Positions 37,430 to 47,938 are shown, numbered from the stretch's first letter. The stretch: DNA of 64,000 nucleotides from Colwellia demingiae (GCF_007954275.1 NZ_VOLT01000002.1:372001-436000); one strand, 5' to 3'. Translations and numbers: made by a program. The notes: generated by a model not told the origin, from the sequence alone.

Positions 37430-38911
37430 ATGGTAGCAAATACAATAAAATTCCTGTTAAACAACGAGCTAGTAAAGATTGAAAACTTAGATCCTAACAC
37501 GACTGTTTTACAATACTTACGTGAAGAGCAATTTAAATCTGGCACAAAAGAAGGCTGTGCTTCAGGTGATTGCGGTGCTTGTACCGTAGTATTAGCTGAA
37601 CTAGATACTGAAAATTCTGGTCAACTTACTTATAAATCAATTAACTCTTGTATTACCTTTGTCGGTAATTTAAATGGCAAGCAATTGATTACCGTTGAAG
37701 ACTTGAAAGAAGGCGCTCAGCTACATCACGCCCAGCAAACGATTGTTGATAATCACGGTTCACAATGTGGATTCTGTACCCCTGGATTTGTTATGTCTTC
37801 TTTTGCTTTGCATAAACAAAACAACAAACCAAATCGCGCTGAGGTATTAGAAGCATTAGCAGGAAATTTATGTCGATGTACCGGTTACCGTTCAATTATT
37901 GAAGCGGCAATGACTTCTAGCGAAGGTAATCAAGAAGATTCATTTGCTAAGCATTACCAACAAACGCTAGTAACACTTACTGAGCTAGAGAAATTACCAA
38001 CCCCTACATTACATGGTAATGGTAATACTTATATCGCTCCGCAGAACATTGATGAGCTAGCGACTGAATTAACTAACGAACCAAAATCAACGATAGTGGC
38101 TGGTGGTACCGATTTAGCCCTGTCAGTTACTCAAAACTTAGCGGTTGTCAAAAAGCTTGTGTATGTTGGTAACGTTGCCGAATTAACCACTATTGAAGAA
38201 ACTGAGTCTGAAATAATTATCGGCTCTGCATTACCCTACAGTGACTTTATCAATACTTTACACCACTACTACCCAGATCTTGGTGACATGATTGAGCGTA
38301 TTGGTGCGAAACAAGTTCGTAATACCGGTACTTTAGGCGGCAACGTAGGTAACGCTTCACCTATTGGCGATATGCCTCCTGCATTAATCGCACTTGGCGC
38401 AACGATGACGCTGCACCTTAACGGCACAGAGCGTACTATCTTAGTTGAAGATTTTTTCCTTGATTACAAAAAAACGGTTCTGCAAACCTCTGAATTCATC
38501 AAGTCTATTACCATTCCTAAGCCCGTTGCTGGTCAAACACTGAAGCTTTACAAGATCTCTAAGCGCTTAGATGATGATATTTCTGCGGTATTAGCCGCTT
38601 TTTTCATTGAGCAAACACCTACAGAAAACGGCCAAAAAATTACCAATATCCGTTTAGCGTTCGGTGGCATGGCTGGTATTCCTAAGCGTGGCCCCGCGGC
38701 AGAAGCTGCATTATTAGGTAAAAACTTAACAAAAGAATCAGTAGCCCAAGCAAAAGCAGCGTTAGCGACCGATTTTCAGCCTATGACTGATGTACGTGCT
38801 TCTGACAAGTATCGTATGACCGTAGCTCAAAACCTTATCGAGAAATGCTATTTAGAGCTACAAAGTGCCCATACAAGAGAAGTTATTGAAACACGAGTGG
38901 TGAATTACTAA
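37430..38911 (+). CDS. xdhA: Xanthine dehydrogenase, FAD/2Fe-2S subunit
   Basis: Electron-transfer subunit of the two-subunit bacterial xanthine dehydrogenase, oxidising hypoxanthine/xanthine to urate with NAD. It is 493 residues with an N-terminal plant-type 2Fe-2S domain (GCASGDCGACTVVL, about 43-56) and a second 2Fe-2S domain (CGFCTPGFVMS, then NLCRCTGYR; about 112-155). The FAD domain is from about 195 (VAGGTDLALSV and GTLGGNVGNASPIGDMPP). It overlaps xdhB by one base (TAATG). First gene of the purine catabolic run. Confidence 0.95.
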   Translation: MVANTIKFLLNNELVKIENLDPNTTVLQYLREEQFKSGTKEGCASGDCGACTVVLAELDTENSGQLTYKSINSCITFVGNLNGKQLITVEDLKEGAQLHHAQQTIVDNHGSQCGFCTPGFVMSSFALHKQNNKPNRAEVLEALAGNLCRCTGYRSIIEAAMTSSEGNQEDSFAKHYQQTLVTLTELEKLPTPTLHGNGNTYIAPQNIDELATELTNEPKSTIVAGGTDLALSVTQNLAVVKKLVYVGNVAELTTIEETESEIIIGSALPYSDFINTLHHYYPDLGDMIERIGAKQVRNTGTLGGNVGNASPIGDMPPALIALGATMTLHLNGTERTILVEDFFLDYKKTVLQTSEFIKSITIPKPVAGQTLKLYKISKRLDDDISAVLAAFFIEQTPTENGQKITNIRLAFGGMAGIPKRGPAAEAALLGKNLTKESVAQAKAALATDFQPMTDVRASDKYRMTVAQNLIEKCYLELQSAHTREVIETRVVNY

Positions 38912-41319
38912 TGCGTACTTTAATTGATGTAAAAAAAGCCGATACCCAAAAGGTAAAAACGAACGCTGACAAAGATGTAGTTAACGGACAAAAAAATATT
39001 GGCCTAGGTGGCGTAGGTCGTTCTAAAAAACATGAAAGTGCTGACAAGCAAGTCGCTGGTGAAGCCATTTATGTTGATGACCGTCCAGCTCTTCGTGGCG
39101 AATTACATGCAGCGGTTGGTCAATCAACCATGGCACACGCTAACATCATTTCAATGGACTTATCTGCCGTTAAAGCTGCAGAAGGTGTGGTAAAAGTAAT
39201 GACCGTTGAAGATGTACCCGGTCATACTGATATTGGTCCGGTATTCCCAGGTGACCCAGTACTAGCTATTGGTAAAGTAGAATTTGTTGGTCAGCCGCTT
39301 TTCGCCGTTGCAGCAACAAGCTTCGACCTTGCGCGTAAAGCCGTTAAACTTGCAAAAGTTGAGTATCAAGAGCTTGAAGCAGTACTTACCGTAAAAGACG
39401 CTTTAGCGAAGCAAAGTTTTGTTCGTCCTCCACATACGTTGAAACGTGGCGATTCTGAATCAGCTATTGCCAGTGCTGAGCATCAATTATCAGGTGAAAT
39501 AGTTGTTGGTGGTCAAGAGCATATGTATCTTGAAGGGCAAGTTTCAACAGCAGAGCCTACTGAAGATGGTGGCATGAACATTTACACCTCTTCACAACAT
39601 CCAAGTGAAGTACAAAAGTTAGTGGCTGAAGTACTTGATATTCCACTAAACAAAGTTTTAGTTGATATGCGCCGTATGGGTGGTGGTTTCGGTGGTAAAG
39701 AAACACAAGCGGCTCCTTGGGCATGTATTGCCGCTTTACTTGCTAATGAAACCAAACGTCCTGTTAAATTTAAGTTAGCGCGTTTAGACGATATGGTCAT
39801 GACAGGTAAACGTCATCCATTTGAAAACAACTACACCGTTGGTTTTGACAAAAATGGTCAAATCAAAGGCATTAACATCGAAGTCAATGGTAACTGTGGT
39901 TACTCACCAGATTTATCTGATGCGATTGTTGATAGAGCGATGTTCCACTCAGATAATGCTTATTACTTAGATCAATCAACGATTACCGGTAACCGTTGTA
40001 AACTAAACACGGTTTCTCATACTGCTTACCGTGGTTTTGGTGGTCCTCAAGGTATGATGACAATCGAACTGATCATGGATGAAATTGCTCGTCATCTAGG
40101 CAAAGATCCCTTAGCAATCCGCAAAATTAACTTATACGGTAAAGAAGAGCGTAACGTTACTCATTATGATCAAACCGTTGAGCATAACAACTTAAGCGAG
40201 ATCATTGAATCGTTAGAAGAAAGTTCAGATTACCAAGCCCGTCGTAAAGCGATCACTGAATACAATGCTACTAGCAGCATACTGAAAAAAGGTATTGCCT
40301 TAACACCGGTAAAATTTGGTATTTCATTCACGGTACAGCATTTGAACCAAGCCGGTGCCCTTGTTCATGTTTACACTGATGGCACAATTCACTTAAGCCA
40401 CGGTGGTAGTGAAATGGGACAAGGTTTGAATACTAAAGTAGCGCAAATTGTTGCTGAAGAATTCCAAGTTGATGTTGATACCGTTGCTTGTTCTGCTGCC
40501 CGTACTGATAAAGTGCCAAACTCATCGCCTACCGCAGCCTCTTCAGGTACTGACTTAAATGGTAAAGCGGCTGAAGCAGCGGCTAAAACCATCAAACAAC
40601 GTTTAATTGACTTTGCTTGTGAGAAATATGACGTTGAAGCGCAGCAAGTTCACTTTGAAAACAACAATGTCATCGTAGGTGAGCAAACTTTTAGCTTTGC
40701 TGAGTTCTCTCAAATTGCTTACATGAATCGTGTTTCATTATCTTCTACCGGTTTCTACAAAACACCTAAGATTCATTATGATCGTGCTAGTGGTAAAGGG
40801 CGTCCGTTCTTCTACTTCGCAACAGGTGCTTGTGTTTCTGAAGTCATCATAGATACCTTAACCGGTGAGTACAAAACGGTACGTACTGATATATTACAAG
40901 ATGTTGGTGCTTCAATTAATCCAGCCATTGATATCGGTCAAATCGAAGGTGCTTTCATTCAAGGCATGGGTTGGTTAACGACAGAAGAATTAGTATGGAA
41001 TGAACAAGGTCGTTTACTGTCAAACAACCCTGCAACCTACAAAATTCCAGCGATTAACGATGCACCTGAAGACTTCCGTGTAGCGTTAGTACCTAATGCT
41101 CCAAATCCAGAGCGTACTATTTACAACTCGAAAGCAGTAGGTGAGCCACCGTTTATGTTAGGTATGGCTGTTTGGTCGGCATTGAAAGATGCTGTTGCCA
41201 GTGTCGCGGACTACAAAGTTAGTCCTAAGCTAGACACACCTGCGACACCTGAACGTGTGTTATTTGCTGTTGAAGCACTTAAAGCCGCTCATGAAAATAA
41301 CGCAACTGCGACGAAGTAA
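38911..41319 (+). CDS. xdhB: Xanthine dehydrogenase, molybdopterin subunit
   Basis: 802-residue catalytic subunit. Moco-binding motifs are visible: GGGFGGKET (about 255-263), AYRGFGGPQGM (about 371-381), SHGGSEMGQGL, and PNSSPTAASSGTDLNG. The catalytic glutamate is in KAVGEPPFML near the C-terminus. Family match is to XdhB rather than to aldehyde or CO dehydrogenase, supported by the neighbouring xdhA, xdhC and purine genes. Active only with XdhA and after sulfuration of the cofactor assisted by XdhC. Confidence 0.95.
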   Translation: MRTLIDVKKADTQKVKTNADKDVVNGQKNIGLGGVGRSKKHESADKQVAGEAIYVDDRPALRGELHAAVGQSTMAHANIISMDLSAVKAAEGVVKVMTVEDVPGHTDIGPVFPGDPVLAIGKVEFVGQPLFAVAATSFDLARKAVKLAKVEYQELEAVLTVKDALAKQSFVRPPHTLKRGDSESAIASAEHQLSGEIVVGGQEHMYLEGQVSTAEPTEDGGMNIYTSSQHPSEVQKLVAEVLDIPLNKVLVDMRRMGGGFGGKETQAAPWACIAALLANETKRPVKFKLARLDDMVMTGKRHPFENNYTVGFDKNGQIKGINIEVNGNCGYSPDLSDAIVDRAMFHSDNAYYLDQSTITGNRCKLNTVSHTAYRGFGGPQGMMTIELIMDEIARHLGKDPLAIRKINLYGKEERNVTHYDQTVEHNNLSEIIESLEESSDYQARRKAITEYNATSSILKKGIALTPVKFGISFTVQHLNQAGALVHVYTDGTIHLSHGGSEMGQGLNTKVAQIVAEEFQVDVDTVACSAARTDKVPNSSPTAASSGTDLNGKAAEAAAKTIKQRLIDFACEKYDVEAQQVHFENNNVIVGEQTFSFAEFSQIAYMNRVSLSSTGFYKTPKIHYDRASGKGRPFFYFATGACVSEVIIDTLTGEYKTVRTDILQDVGASINPAIDIGQIEGAFIQGMGWLTTEELVWNEQGRLLSNNPATYKIPAINDAPEDFRVALVPNAPNPERTIYNSKAVGEPPFMLGMAVWSALKDAVASVADYKVSPKLDTPATPERVLFAVEALKAAHENNATATK

Positions 41320-41332
41320 TAGGAATATCATC

Positions 41333-42232
41333 ATGAAAATTAATTGGACCGGTGCAGCACATCAATTGAACAAACAGGGCAAAGCCTATGTTATAGCTAC
41401 AATTGTTGGGGTAACTGGTTCAACGCCACGTAATAGTGGCACCAAAATGGTGATAACCCATGATGATATTTTTGACACCATAGGTGGCGGTCATCTTGAA
41501 CATAAAGTGATTAAACATGCACATCAGCTGTTAATGGCTGGTGATGATTGCCAACAGCTAGAACATTTTCAGTTAGGTGCACAACTTGGTCAATGTTGTG
41601 GTGGTAATGCCAGCGTATTGTTTGAAAGTTTTAGCGCCAGTGGTGTCAATATCATGCTATTTGGCGCAGGTCATGTGGGTAAAGCACTCATGCCTATTCT
41701 TGCTGGTTTACCATGCAGCATTACTTGGGTTGATAGCCGTGCAGAGCAATTTCCCGATGACTCGGGCAATTATCATAATGTCACCACACTGGTCAGTGAT
41801 AATCCGGCTGAAGAAGTTTCTCTCATGCCAGCGAACAGTTATTACATAGTGATGACGCATAACCATCAACTCGATTTTGAGATTAGTCACAATATTTTAA
41901 AACGTGCTGACTTTGCTTATCTAGGTTTGATTGCCTCGGATACCAAATGGCGCCGTTTTCAACAAAGGTTCCAGCATCGTGATATTGCTAAAAGCCTAGT
42001 AGAAAAGATGAACTGCCCAATTGGTTTACCGCAAGTACAAGGTAAGTTGCCGATGGAAGTCGCCGTGTCAGTTGCAGGTGAAATTATTCAACTTTATCAA
42101 GCAGCGCTAGCGTCACAAGCATTAGCGAACCCCGGTGCCAATAAGCAAAAAGATGCCAAACCACAAAGCACTAAACAAGGTATCGCTTGGCAAGAATTAA
42201 AAAGCTTAATGACTGAAGAGATAGTCAGTTAG
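41333..42232 (+). CDS. xdhC: Xanthine dehydrogenase accessory protein XdhC
   Basis: 299 residues from MKINWTGAAH, preceded by AGGAAT; the open frame upstream overlaps xdhB and is not used. XdhC binds molybdenum cofactor and promotes its sulfuration and insertion into XdhB. Motifs include VGVTGSTPRNSGTKMV (about 23-38), GGGHLEH, GQCCGGNASVLFE and the Rossmann MLFGAGHVGKAL (about 106-117). It follows xdhB after 13 bases, so co-expression with its client is expected. Confidence 0.93.
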   Translation: MKINWTGAAHQLNKQGKAYVIATIVGVTGSTPRNSGTKMVITHDDIFDTIGGGHLEHKVIKHAHQLLMAGDDCQQLEHFQLGAQLGQCCGGNASVLFESFSASGVNIMLFGAGHVGKALMPILAGLPCSITWVDSRAEQFPDDSGNYHNVTTLVSDNPAEEVSLMPANSYYIVMTHNHQLDFEISHNILKRADFAYLGLIASDTKWRRFQQRFQHRDIAKSLVEKMNCPIGLPQVQGKLPMEVAVSVAGEIIQLYQAALASQALANPGANKQKDAKPQSTKQGIAWQELKSLMTEEIVS

Positions 42233-42325
42233 CAAGCCAAAAAAAGCAAAAATATGCTCGCACATATTTACCAATAGAAAACGTATTCCACAAGTTCAGG
42301 TTCATTACATTAGAGGAGTAGCAAA

Positions 42326-43681
42326 GTGTCTCATTTTGCTCTACAAAGTACACAAGTAGTCATTGCAGGAAAAATGATCGCAGCCTGCGTCGAAATTAAA
42401 GACCAGCTGATTCATGCTATTCATGCTTATGGCCAAGAATTAAGTTGCGAAGTTAAAGACTTTGGCGAACAAGTGATTATGCCTGGCTTGGTCGACTCCC
42501 ATGTTCATATCAATGAACCTGGTCGTACTGAGTGGGAAGGTTTTAATACTGCTACTCAAGCAGCAGCTGCTGGTGGTATCACCGCCTTGGTAGATATGCC
42601 GTTAAACTGTATTCCAGTTACGACAACGAAAGCCGCTTTTCAAGAAAAACTCGATTCTGTTGACGATAAACTTTGGGTCGATTGTGGTTTTTGGGGTGGT
42701 GTTATTCCTGACAATATTGATGAACTTGATGATTTACTCAACGCAGGAGTTTTAGGTGTTAAATCTTTTTTAATTGATTCAGGTATCGAAGAGTTTCCCC
42801 CTGTTGAAGCAAAAGATATGCGCGCTGCTATGCCTATTTTAGCTAAACATAATGTGCCTTATTTGATCCACGCAGAACTTGATTGTGGTCATTTTGATGA
42901 CGTTGAAATCACTAAAGAATACGACTCTTTCTTAGAATCACGGCCAAAAAGCTGGGAAAACAATGCTATCTCGTTAATGGTTGATATGGCCCGTGAATCA
43001 AAAGAAGCCGGTGATAACTGTAAAGTTCATATCGTACATTTATCCTCTGATGAAGCATTAAGTACTATTGCTCAAGCAAAGTCTGAAGGTTTACGCTTTA
43101 CCGCTGAAACCTGCCCTCATTATTTAACCATTGCCTCGGAAAACATTCCAGATGGCAAAACATTATTCAAATGTTGTCCGCCAATTCGTTAAAACAAAAA
43201 CCGTGAACACTTATGGCAAGCCGTTACCGATGGCCGCTTAGATTTTATCGTTTCTGATCACTCTCCTTGTACACCAGAATTAAAACATATTGATACCGGT
43301 GATATTGAAAAAGCATGGGGTGGCATTTCAGCGCTGCAATTTGGCCTCTCTTTAATTTGGACTGAAGCCAAAGATCGCGGTTTTACCTTGGTAGATCTAG
43401 CGCGTTTAATGTCGCAGGAAACAGCTAAATTTGCTGGTTTAGACAGTGTTAAAGGCGCAATTAAAGTGGGTAATCATGCCGATTTCTGTGTATTTGATGA
43501 AAAGTTCGAATACACCATTACCACCGAAATGATCAAGCACAAGCACAACATTACTCCTTATGCAGGTCGAAAGGTTTTTGGTCAAGTAAACCATACCTTT
43601 GTCCGTGGCTTTCATGTTTATCAGCAAGATGAATTCATTAATTCGCCTATAGGTCGACCGTTACTTAAAGGTCAGTTGTAA
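42326..43681 (+). pseudogene. allB: Allantoinase, interrupted by one in-frame stop
   Basis: Would hydrolyse allantoin to allantoate. GTG start with GAGGAG upstream. The first 288 codons carry the metal-binding HVHINEPGRTEWEGF and a later NCKVHIVHLSS. A TAA at 43190-43192 directly follows the conserved CCPPIR, where homologues have an acidic residue (a single G to T change from GAA would do it). The same frame then continues to 43681 with NREHLWQAV, DFIVSDHSPC and AWGGISALQ, all conserved. The part after the stop holds the Asp metal ligand, so the truncated protein should be inactive. Nonsense mutation, readthrough or sequence error are all possible. Confidence 0.92.
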
Positions 43682-43804
43682 GGCTTTTAAAAAAACGTTT
43701 AATAATAAGTATTAAAAGAAATTATTAATAAAAAATTTAACATACACGCAATGTATCAGAGTCGACAAAGGCTTGCCTGACAATGCAGTAACTGGAGATA
43801 AAAA

Positions 43805-44857
43805 ATGATTGAAGATTGGTTAGCACAAAACAAATTGTCGGCAGAAGAAGCGGTATTAGAGCAAAAATTAAAAACTCATTATGTAGATTTAGCCAGTGAA
43901 AAAGTAGGTGGCGAAACATTGTCATGTAGTGATGATTTCTTCGCTGAAATGGAAAACTTATTAAAAGTAGGCCGTGGTATTTTTATCGAAGAGAAATTTA
44001 CTGAACGTGGTAAATGGATGGACGGTTGGGAATCACGCAGAAGTTATGGCCGTAACAATGGTCGTGATTCTGATTGGTGTATTATCCGTTTAGGCATTAG
44101 CGGTGTTATTCGCGCTTTTGATATCGACACTAACTACTTCCGTGGTAACGCGCCAGAAAAAGTATCTGTTGAAGCTTGTGTAAGTGAAGTACAACCCAAT
44201 GCAGATACCGTTTGGCAGACAATTTTTGAAGCGACTGACGTTAAAGCGCATAGCCAAAATCTTTTTGAAATATCGAATGATACTGCTTTCACCCATGTGC
44301 GTTTAACCATGTTCCCTGATGGTGGTATTGCCCGTTTCCGTGTTTATGGTGAAGCAGATGTAAACTGGAATGATTTTGTTGACGGTGAACTCATTGACTT
44401 AGCTTCGATTAAAAATGGTGCAAAAGCATTGTTAGTAAGCGATATGTTTTTCAGTGATAAAAACAACCTAATCATGCCTGGCCGTGGCGCCAACATGGGT
44501 GATGGCTGGGAAACTAAACGTCGTCGTGATCCAGGTCCAGATTGGTCAATTGTTAAACTTGCTGCAACAGGAAGTGTCAACAAGGTAATCATTGATACTT
44601 GTCATTTTAAAGGTAACTTCCCTGATACCTTTATGCTTGAAGGTTGTATCAGTGATAGTGATGATTTCACAGTAAATGCAGCACCTGTAACTTGGACAGC
44701 CATAATTCCAAGCACTAAGTTATATGCTCATCGTGAACACTTATTCACTAAAGAGATCATCGTTGAAAAAGAACAACCGTTTACTCATGTACGTTTAAGC
44801 ATCTTCCCTGATGGTGGTATTTCTCGTATGCGTGTTTTTGGTAACCGCCAAGGTTAG
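43805..44857 (+). CDS. alc: Allantoicase
   Basis: Hydrolyses allantoate to ureidoglycolate and urea. At 350 residues it has the two repeated beta-barrel domains of the family, visible as a duplicated motif: WMDGWESRRSYGRNNGRDSDW (about 68-88) and MGDGWETKRRRDPGPDWSIVKL (about 229-250), each ending with a PDGG(I) block (FPDGGIARFRVYG and FPDGGISRMRVFG). GGAG lies before the ATG. It follows allB by about 120 bases in the purine cluster. Confidence 0.94.
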   Translation: MIEDWLAQNKLSAEEAVLEQKLKTHYVDLASEKVGGETLSCSDDFFAEMENLLKVGRGIFIEEKFTERGKWMDGWESRRSYGRNNGRDSDWCIIRLGISGVIRAFDIDTNYFRGNAPEKVSVEACVSEVQPNADTVWQTIFEATDVKAHSQNLFEISNDTAFTHVRLTMFPDGGIARFRVYGEADVNWNDFVDGELIDLASIKNGAKALLVSDMFFSDKNNLIMPGRGANMGDGWETKRRRDPGPDWSIVKLAATGSVNKVIIDTCHFKGNFPDTFMLEGCISDSDDFTVNAAPVTWTAIIPSTKLYAHREHLFTKEIIVEKEQPFTHVRLSIFPDGGISRMRVFGNRQG

Positions 44858-44922
44858 TTAACACGCTTAGCAATGGCATTTTTTAAATGCTATTGCTAAA
44901 GATAAAGAACAAGGAAACGAAC

Positions 44923-45444
44923 ATGATATTAGCAGATTTAAACCAATTACCAGCAGCAGATGCTAGCCATACGTTCATGCAGTGTTGTACTTCAAGCACG
45001 TGGGTTAACAAAATGGTTAATGCCCGTCCATTTGCTAGTGAAACTGCATTAACACAAGCAGCTGATGACGCATGGTTAGGTTTAACCGAACAAGATTATT
45101 TTGAAGCATTTGAAGGTCACCCAAAAATTGGTGATGTAAGTAGCTTACGTGCTAAATATGCAAATACCAAAGAATTAGCCGGTAACGAGCAAGGTCTAGT
45201 GAAAGAAGCCGACGACGATGTACTTGAAGTACTTTCTCAAGGTAATAGCGACTATGAAGAAAAATTTGGCTTTATCTTTATTGTTTGTGCTACAGGTAAA
45301 AGTGCTAAACAAATGTCTGATTTATTACAAGCACGTCTACCAAATAACAAAGCTCAAGAACTTGTAAATGCCGCTGAAGAACAGCGTAAAATTTTCCAAC
45401 TGCGCATTACCAAAGCCTTCGAAAAGACATTAGCTGAAGGCTAA
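44923..45444 (+). CDS. uraD: OHCU decarboxylase
   Basis: Decarboxylates 2-oxo-4-hydroxy-4-carboxy-5-ureidoimidazoline to S-allantoin. 173 residues from MILADLNQLP, with AAGGAAAC upstream; the earlier ATG adds residues without a ribosome site. Conserved features are FEGHPKIGDVSSLRA (His in the GHPxIG motif, about 65-79) and FGFIFIVCATGKSA (about 119-132). It forms the usual pair with the HIU hydrolase gene that follows after 33 bases. Confidence 0.93.
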   Translation: MILADLNQLPAADASHTFMQCCTSSTWVNKMVNARPFASETALTQAADDAWLGLTEQDYFEAFEGHPKIGDVSSLRAKYANTKELAGNEQGLVKEADDDVLEVLSQGNSDYEEKFGFIFIVCATGKSAKQMSDLLQARLPNNKAQELVNAAEEQRKIFQLRITKAFEKTLAEG

Positions 45445-45477
45445 TTCACAGTAACAGCTAAGATAAAAGGAATGAAC

Positions 45478-45819
45478 ATGAGTCAAATTACTACCCATAT
45501 ACTTGATACTACCCGTGGTTTACCTGCGCAAAATGTCCCTATTACTTTGTTTGCTCAAGACGGTGATAGTTGGAAAGAAGTCAACGGCGGAGTCACTAAT
45601 GTTGATGGTCGTTTACCGGGTTTATTAGCTGATGACGAAAAATTACCAGCGGGTGTTTACCGTATGCATTTTGCCACCGCAGTTTATTTTAACGCGAACA
45701 ACGAAGCAGGTTTTTACCCATACGTTGATATTGTTTTTGAAATCGACGCCAGCGGTACTCATTACCATATTCCATTATTGCTAACAGCATATGGATACTC
45801 TACTTATCGTGGTAGCTAA
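45478..45819 (+). CDS. uraH: 5-Hydroxyisourate hydrolase
   Basis: Transthyretin-fold enzyme opening 5-hydroxyisourate to OHCU. 113 residues from MSQITTHILD. AGGA lies 6 bases before this ATG; an ATG 6 bases earlier is too close to it. Active-site His lies in THILDTTRGLPA and the C-terminus ends in the diagnostic YRGS. No periplasmic signal, so it acts in the cytoplasm. It is placed between uraD and allA. Confidence 0.95.
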   Translation: MSQITTHILDTTRGLPAQNVPITLFAQDGDSWKEVNGGVTNVDGRLPGLLADDEKLPAGVYRMHFATAVYFNANNEAGFYPYVDIVFEIDASGTHYHIPLLLTAYGYSTYRGS

Positions 45820-45918
45820 CTTGCCTTTAAGTATTAGTACCCAAGTAAGCACGAAGTAATAAAGAACAATAGTTTCTAGCCAGTAGAAAAATATTAACAG
45901 TTAACAGAGAAGATTAAG

Positions 45919-46434
45919 ATGACCAGTAAAATCATTAATGTTGTACCCCAAGAGCTAACGGCAGAGAATTTCTCCGCTTATGGGGATGTAATTTCAGTGT
46001 CCGAAAGTGCTGAACATTTCGCCATTAATGATGGCCATACTATGCGTTATCATAATCTTGCTGATGTTGATGTTGCTGAGCAACAGGGTAAAACCTTAAT
46101 TAATATTTTTCGTTCCACCCCGCTGGCTTTTCCTTTACCTGTCGAAATGATGGAGCGCCATCCTTTAGGCAGCCAAGCATTTATACCTATGGGCAAGCAA
46201 CCTTATGTGGTTGTGGTTGCACCCGCAGGTGAGCTTGATATATCAGCCATTAAAGTGTTTTTAGCAAGCGGTGAGCAAGGCGTAAATTACCACAAAGGTA
46301 CTTGGCATCACTTTTGTTTAGCGCTTAATGAAGTCAGTGACTTTCTCGTGGTCGATCGCGGCGGAGAAGGTGATAATTGTGATGTTGAAAAACTCGACGG
46401 TTCGCTTGTGATCAAATTAGCAGATAAGCAATAA
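45919..46434 (+). CDS. allA: Ureidoglycolate lyase
   Basis: Splits ureidoglycolate to glyoxylate and urea, the step that releases the carbon of the purine ring. 171 residues in the AllA cupin fold: FSAYGDVI (about 15-22), NIFRSTP, MMERHPLGSQAFIPM (about 75-89) and GVNYHKGTWHHFCLAL (about 115-130). The presence of allantoicase and AllA, rather than AllC/AllD, defines this as the urea-releasing branch. No ureidoglycine is formed on this branch. Confidence 0.94.
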   Translation: MTSKIINVVPQELTAENFSAYGDVISVSESAEHFAINDGHTMRYHNLADVDVAEQQGKTLINIFRSTPLAFPLPVEMMERHPLGSQAFIPMGKQPYVVVVAPAGELDISAIKVFLASGEQGVNYHKGTWHHFCLALNEVSDFLVVDRGGEGDNCDVEKLDGSLVIKLADKQ

Positions 46435-46546
46435 AGCGATGAAAACTTCATTCGTAAAAGAGTAAATAGATAGCACGGTATTAGGCCGTGAAAAACAGTA
46501 AAACACCCAGTAATAGTAAAATTCAATAAGTAATAGGTTAAGAAAT

Positions 46547-47896
46547 ATGTCGAACAACACTGCAAACACTTCTTCAACGAGTGAAGCAATAAGTAAAGCT
46601 ACAAGTACCGGCCGCAAAGCATATCGTGGCGAAGTACTGCACTTTTTAGCGGATCCTGCCAAAGTATCAGAAGAAGAGAGTTATCAGTACTTTGAAGATG
46701 GACTATTAGTCATCAACAATGGCTTAGTTGAAGCTTTAGGTAACGCCAAGGATTTACTGATAACGTTACCCGCCGACGTTATCGTTACTCAATATGACAA
46801 TGGCCTAATCATGCCTGGGTTTATTGATACTCATGTACATTATGCACAATCCGAAATGGTCGCCTCTTACGGCGAACAATTACTCGAGTGGTTAGAAAAC
46901 TACACTTTCCCTGAAGAAAAACAATTTGCTGATATTGAACACGGTAAACGTGTTGCTGAATTTTTCTTAACCCAATTATTAGATGCCGGTACCACCACCG
47001 CATTAGTATTTGGCACAGTACATAAAGAATCTGTTGAAGCCTTTTTTATAGTCGCTCAGCAGAAAAAATTACGCATGATTTGCGGTAAAGTCTTGATGAA
47101 TCAAAACTGTCCTGTCGATTTATCAGATACTGTTGAATCAGGCTATGCCGACAGCAAAGCGCTCATTGAAAAATGGCATAACACTGACAGATTACAATAT
47201 GCGATAACGCCACGTTTTGCCCCAACCTGTTCAACGGATCAACTGAATAAAGCCGGTGAGTTATTAAAAGAATATCCTAGTGTTTATTTACATACCCATT
47301 TATCTGAAAACAAAGATGAAATTGCTTGGGTCAGTGAATTATTTCCAGACAGTGACGGTTATCTTGATGTGTACGATAAAAGCAGTTTATTAGGTCGCCG
47401 TAGCGTTTTTGCTCACGGTGTACATTTGCACGATCATGAATGCCAGCGTTTAAGTGATACCAATTCAGCAATTGCCTTTTGCCCGACCTCAAACTTATTT
47501 TTAGGCAGCGGTTGTTTTAACTTGAAACAAGCGGAAGAATTTGATGTGAATGTGGGGCTAGGCACCGACATTGGTGCAGGCAGTAGTTTCTCTATGTTGA
47601 CCACACTTAACGAAGGTTATAAAACCCAGCAATTACGTGGCGATAAATTAAGCCCATACAAATCATTATATTTAGCGACCTTAGGTGGCGCTGTCGCCTT
47701 GGATTTAGAAGGGACTATTGGTAACTTCGTCCAAGGCGCTGAAGCTGACTTTATCGTGCTTGATTATCAAGCAACCCCTTTAATGGATGTACGCATCAAA
47801 CGCTGTAACACTTTAACCGAGAAATTGTTCGTGTTGAGTATGCTAGGTGACGATAGACACGTTAAAGCTACCCATATCATGGGCGAAAAAGTTTAA
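46547..47896 (+). CDS. guaD: Guanine deaminase
   Basis: Deaminates guanine to xanthine, feeding XdhAB. 449 residues of the amidohydrolase fold with zinc ligands in PGFIDTHVHYAQ (about 88-99), THLSENKDEI (about 248-257), FAHGVHLHDHE (about 287-297) and the aspartate of LGTDIGAGSSFSML (about 341-354), the usual GuaD residues. About 110 bases after allA on the same strand. It is followed by the structured hairpin at 47939. Confidence 0.95.
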   Translation: MSNNTANTSSTSEAISKATSTGRKAYRGEVLHFLADPAKVSEEESYQYFEDGLLVINNGLVEALGNAKDLLITLPADVIVTQYDNGLIMPGFIDTHVHYAQSEMVASYGEQLLEWLENYTFPEEKQFADIEHGKRVAEFFLTQLLDAGTTTALVFGTVHKESVEAFFIVAQQKKLRMICGKVLMNQNCPVDLSDTVESGYADSKALIEKWHNTDRLQYAITPRFAPTCSTDQLNKAGELLKEYPSVYLHTHLSENKDEIAWVSELFPDSDGYLDVYDKSSLLGRRSVFAHGVHLHDHECQRLSDTNSAIAFCPTSNLFLGSGCFNLKQAEEFDVNVGLGTDIGAGSSFSMLTTLNEGYKTQQLRGDKLSPYKSLYLATLGGAVALDLEGTIGNFVQGAEADFIVLDYQATPLMDVRIKRCNTLTEKLFVLSMLGDDRHVKATHIMGEKV

Positions 47897-47938
47897 TTAA
47901 TAAATTATTTAATACCTGAAAGCTGCGAATACGGCATC

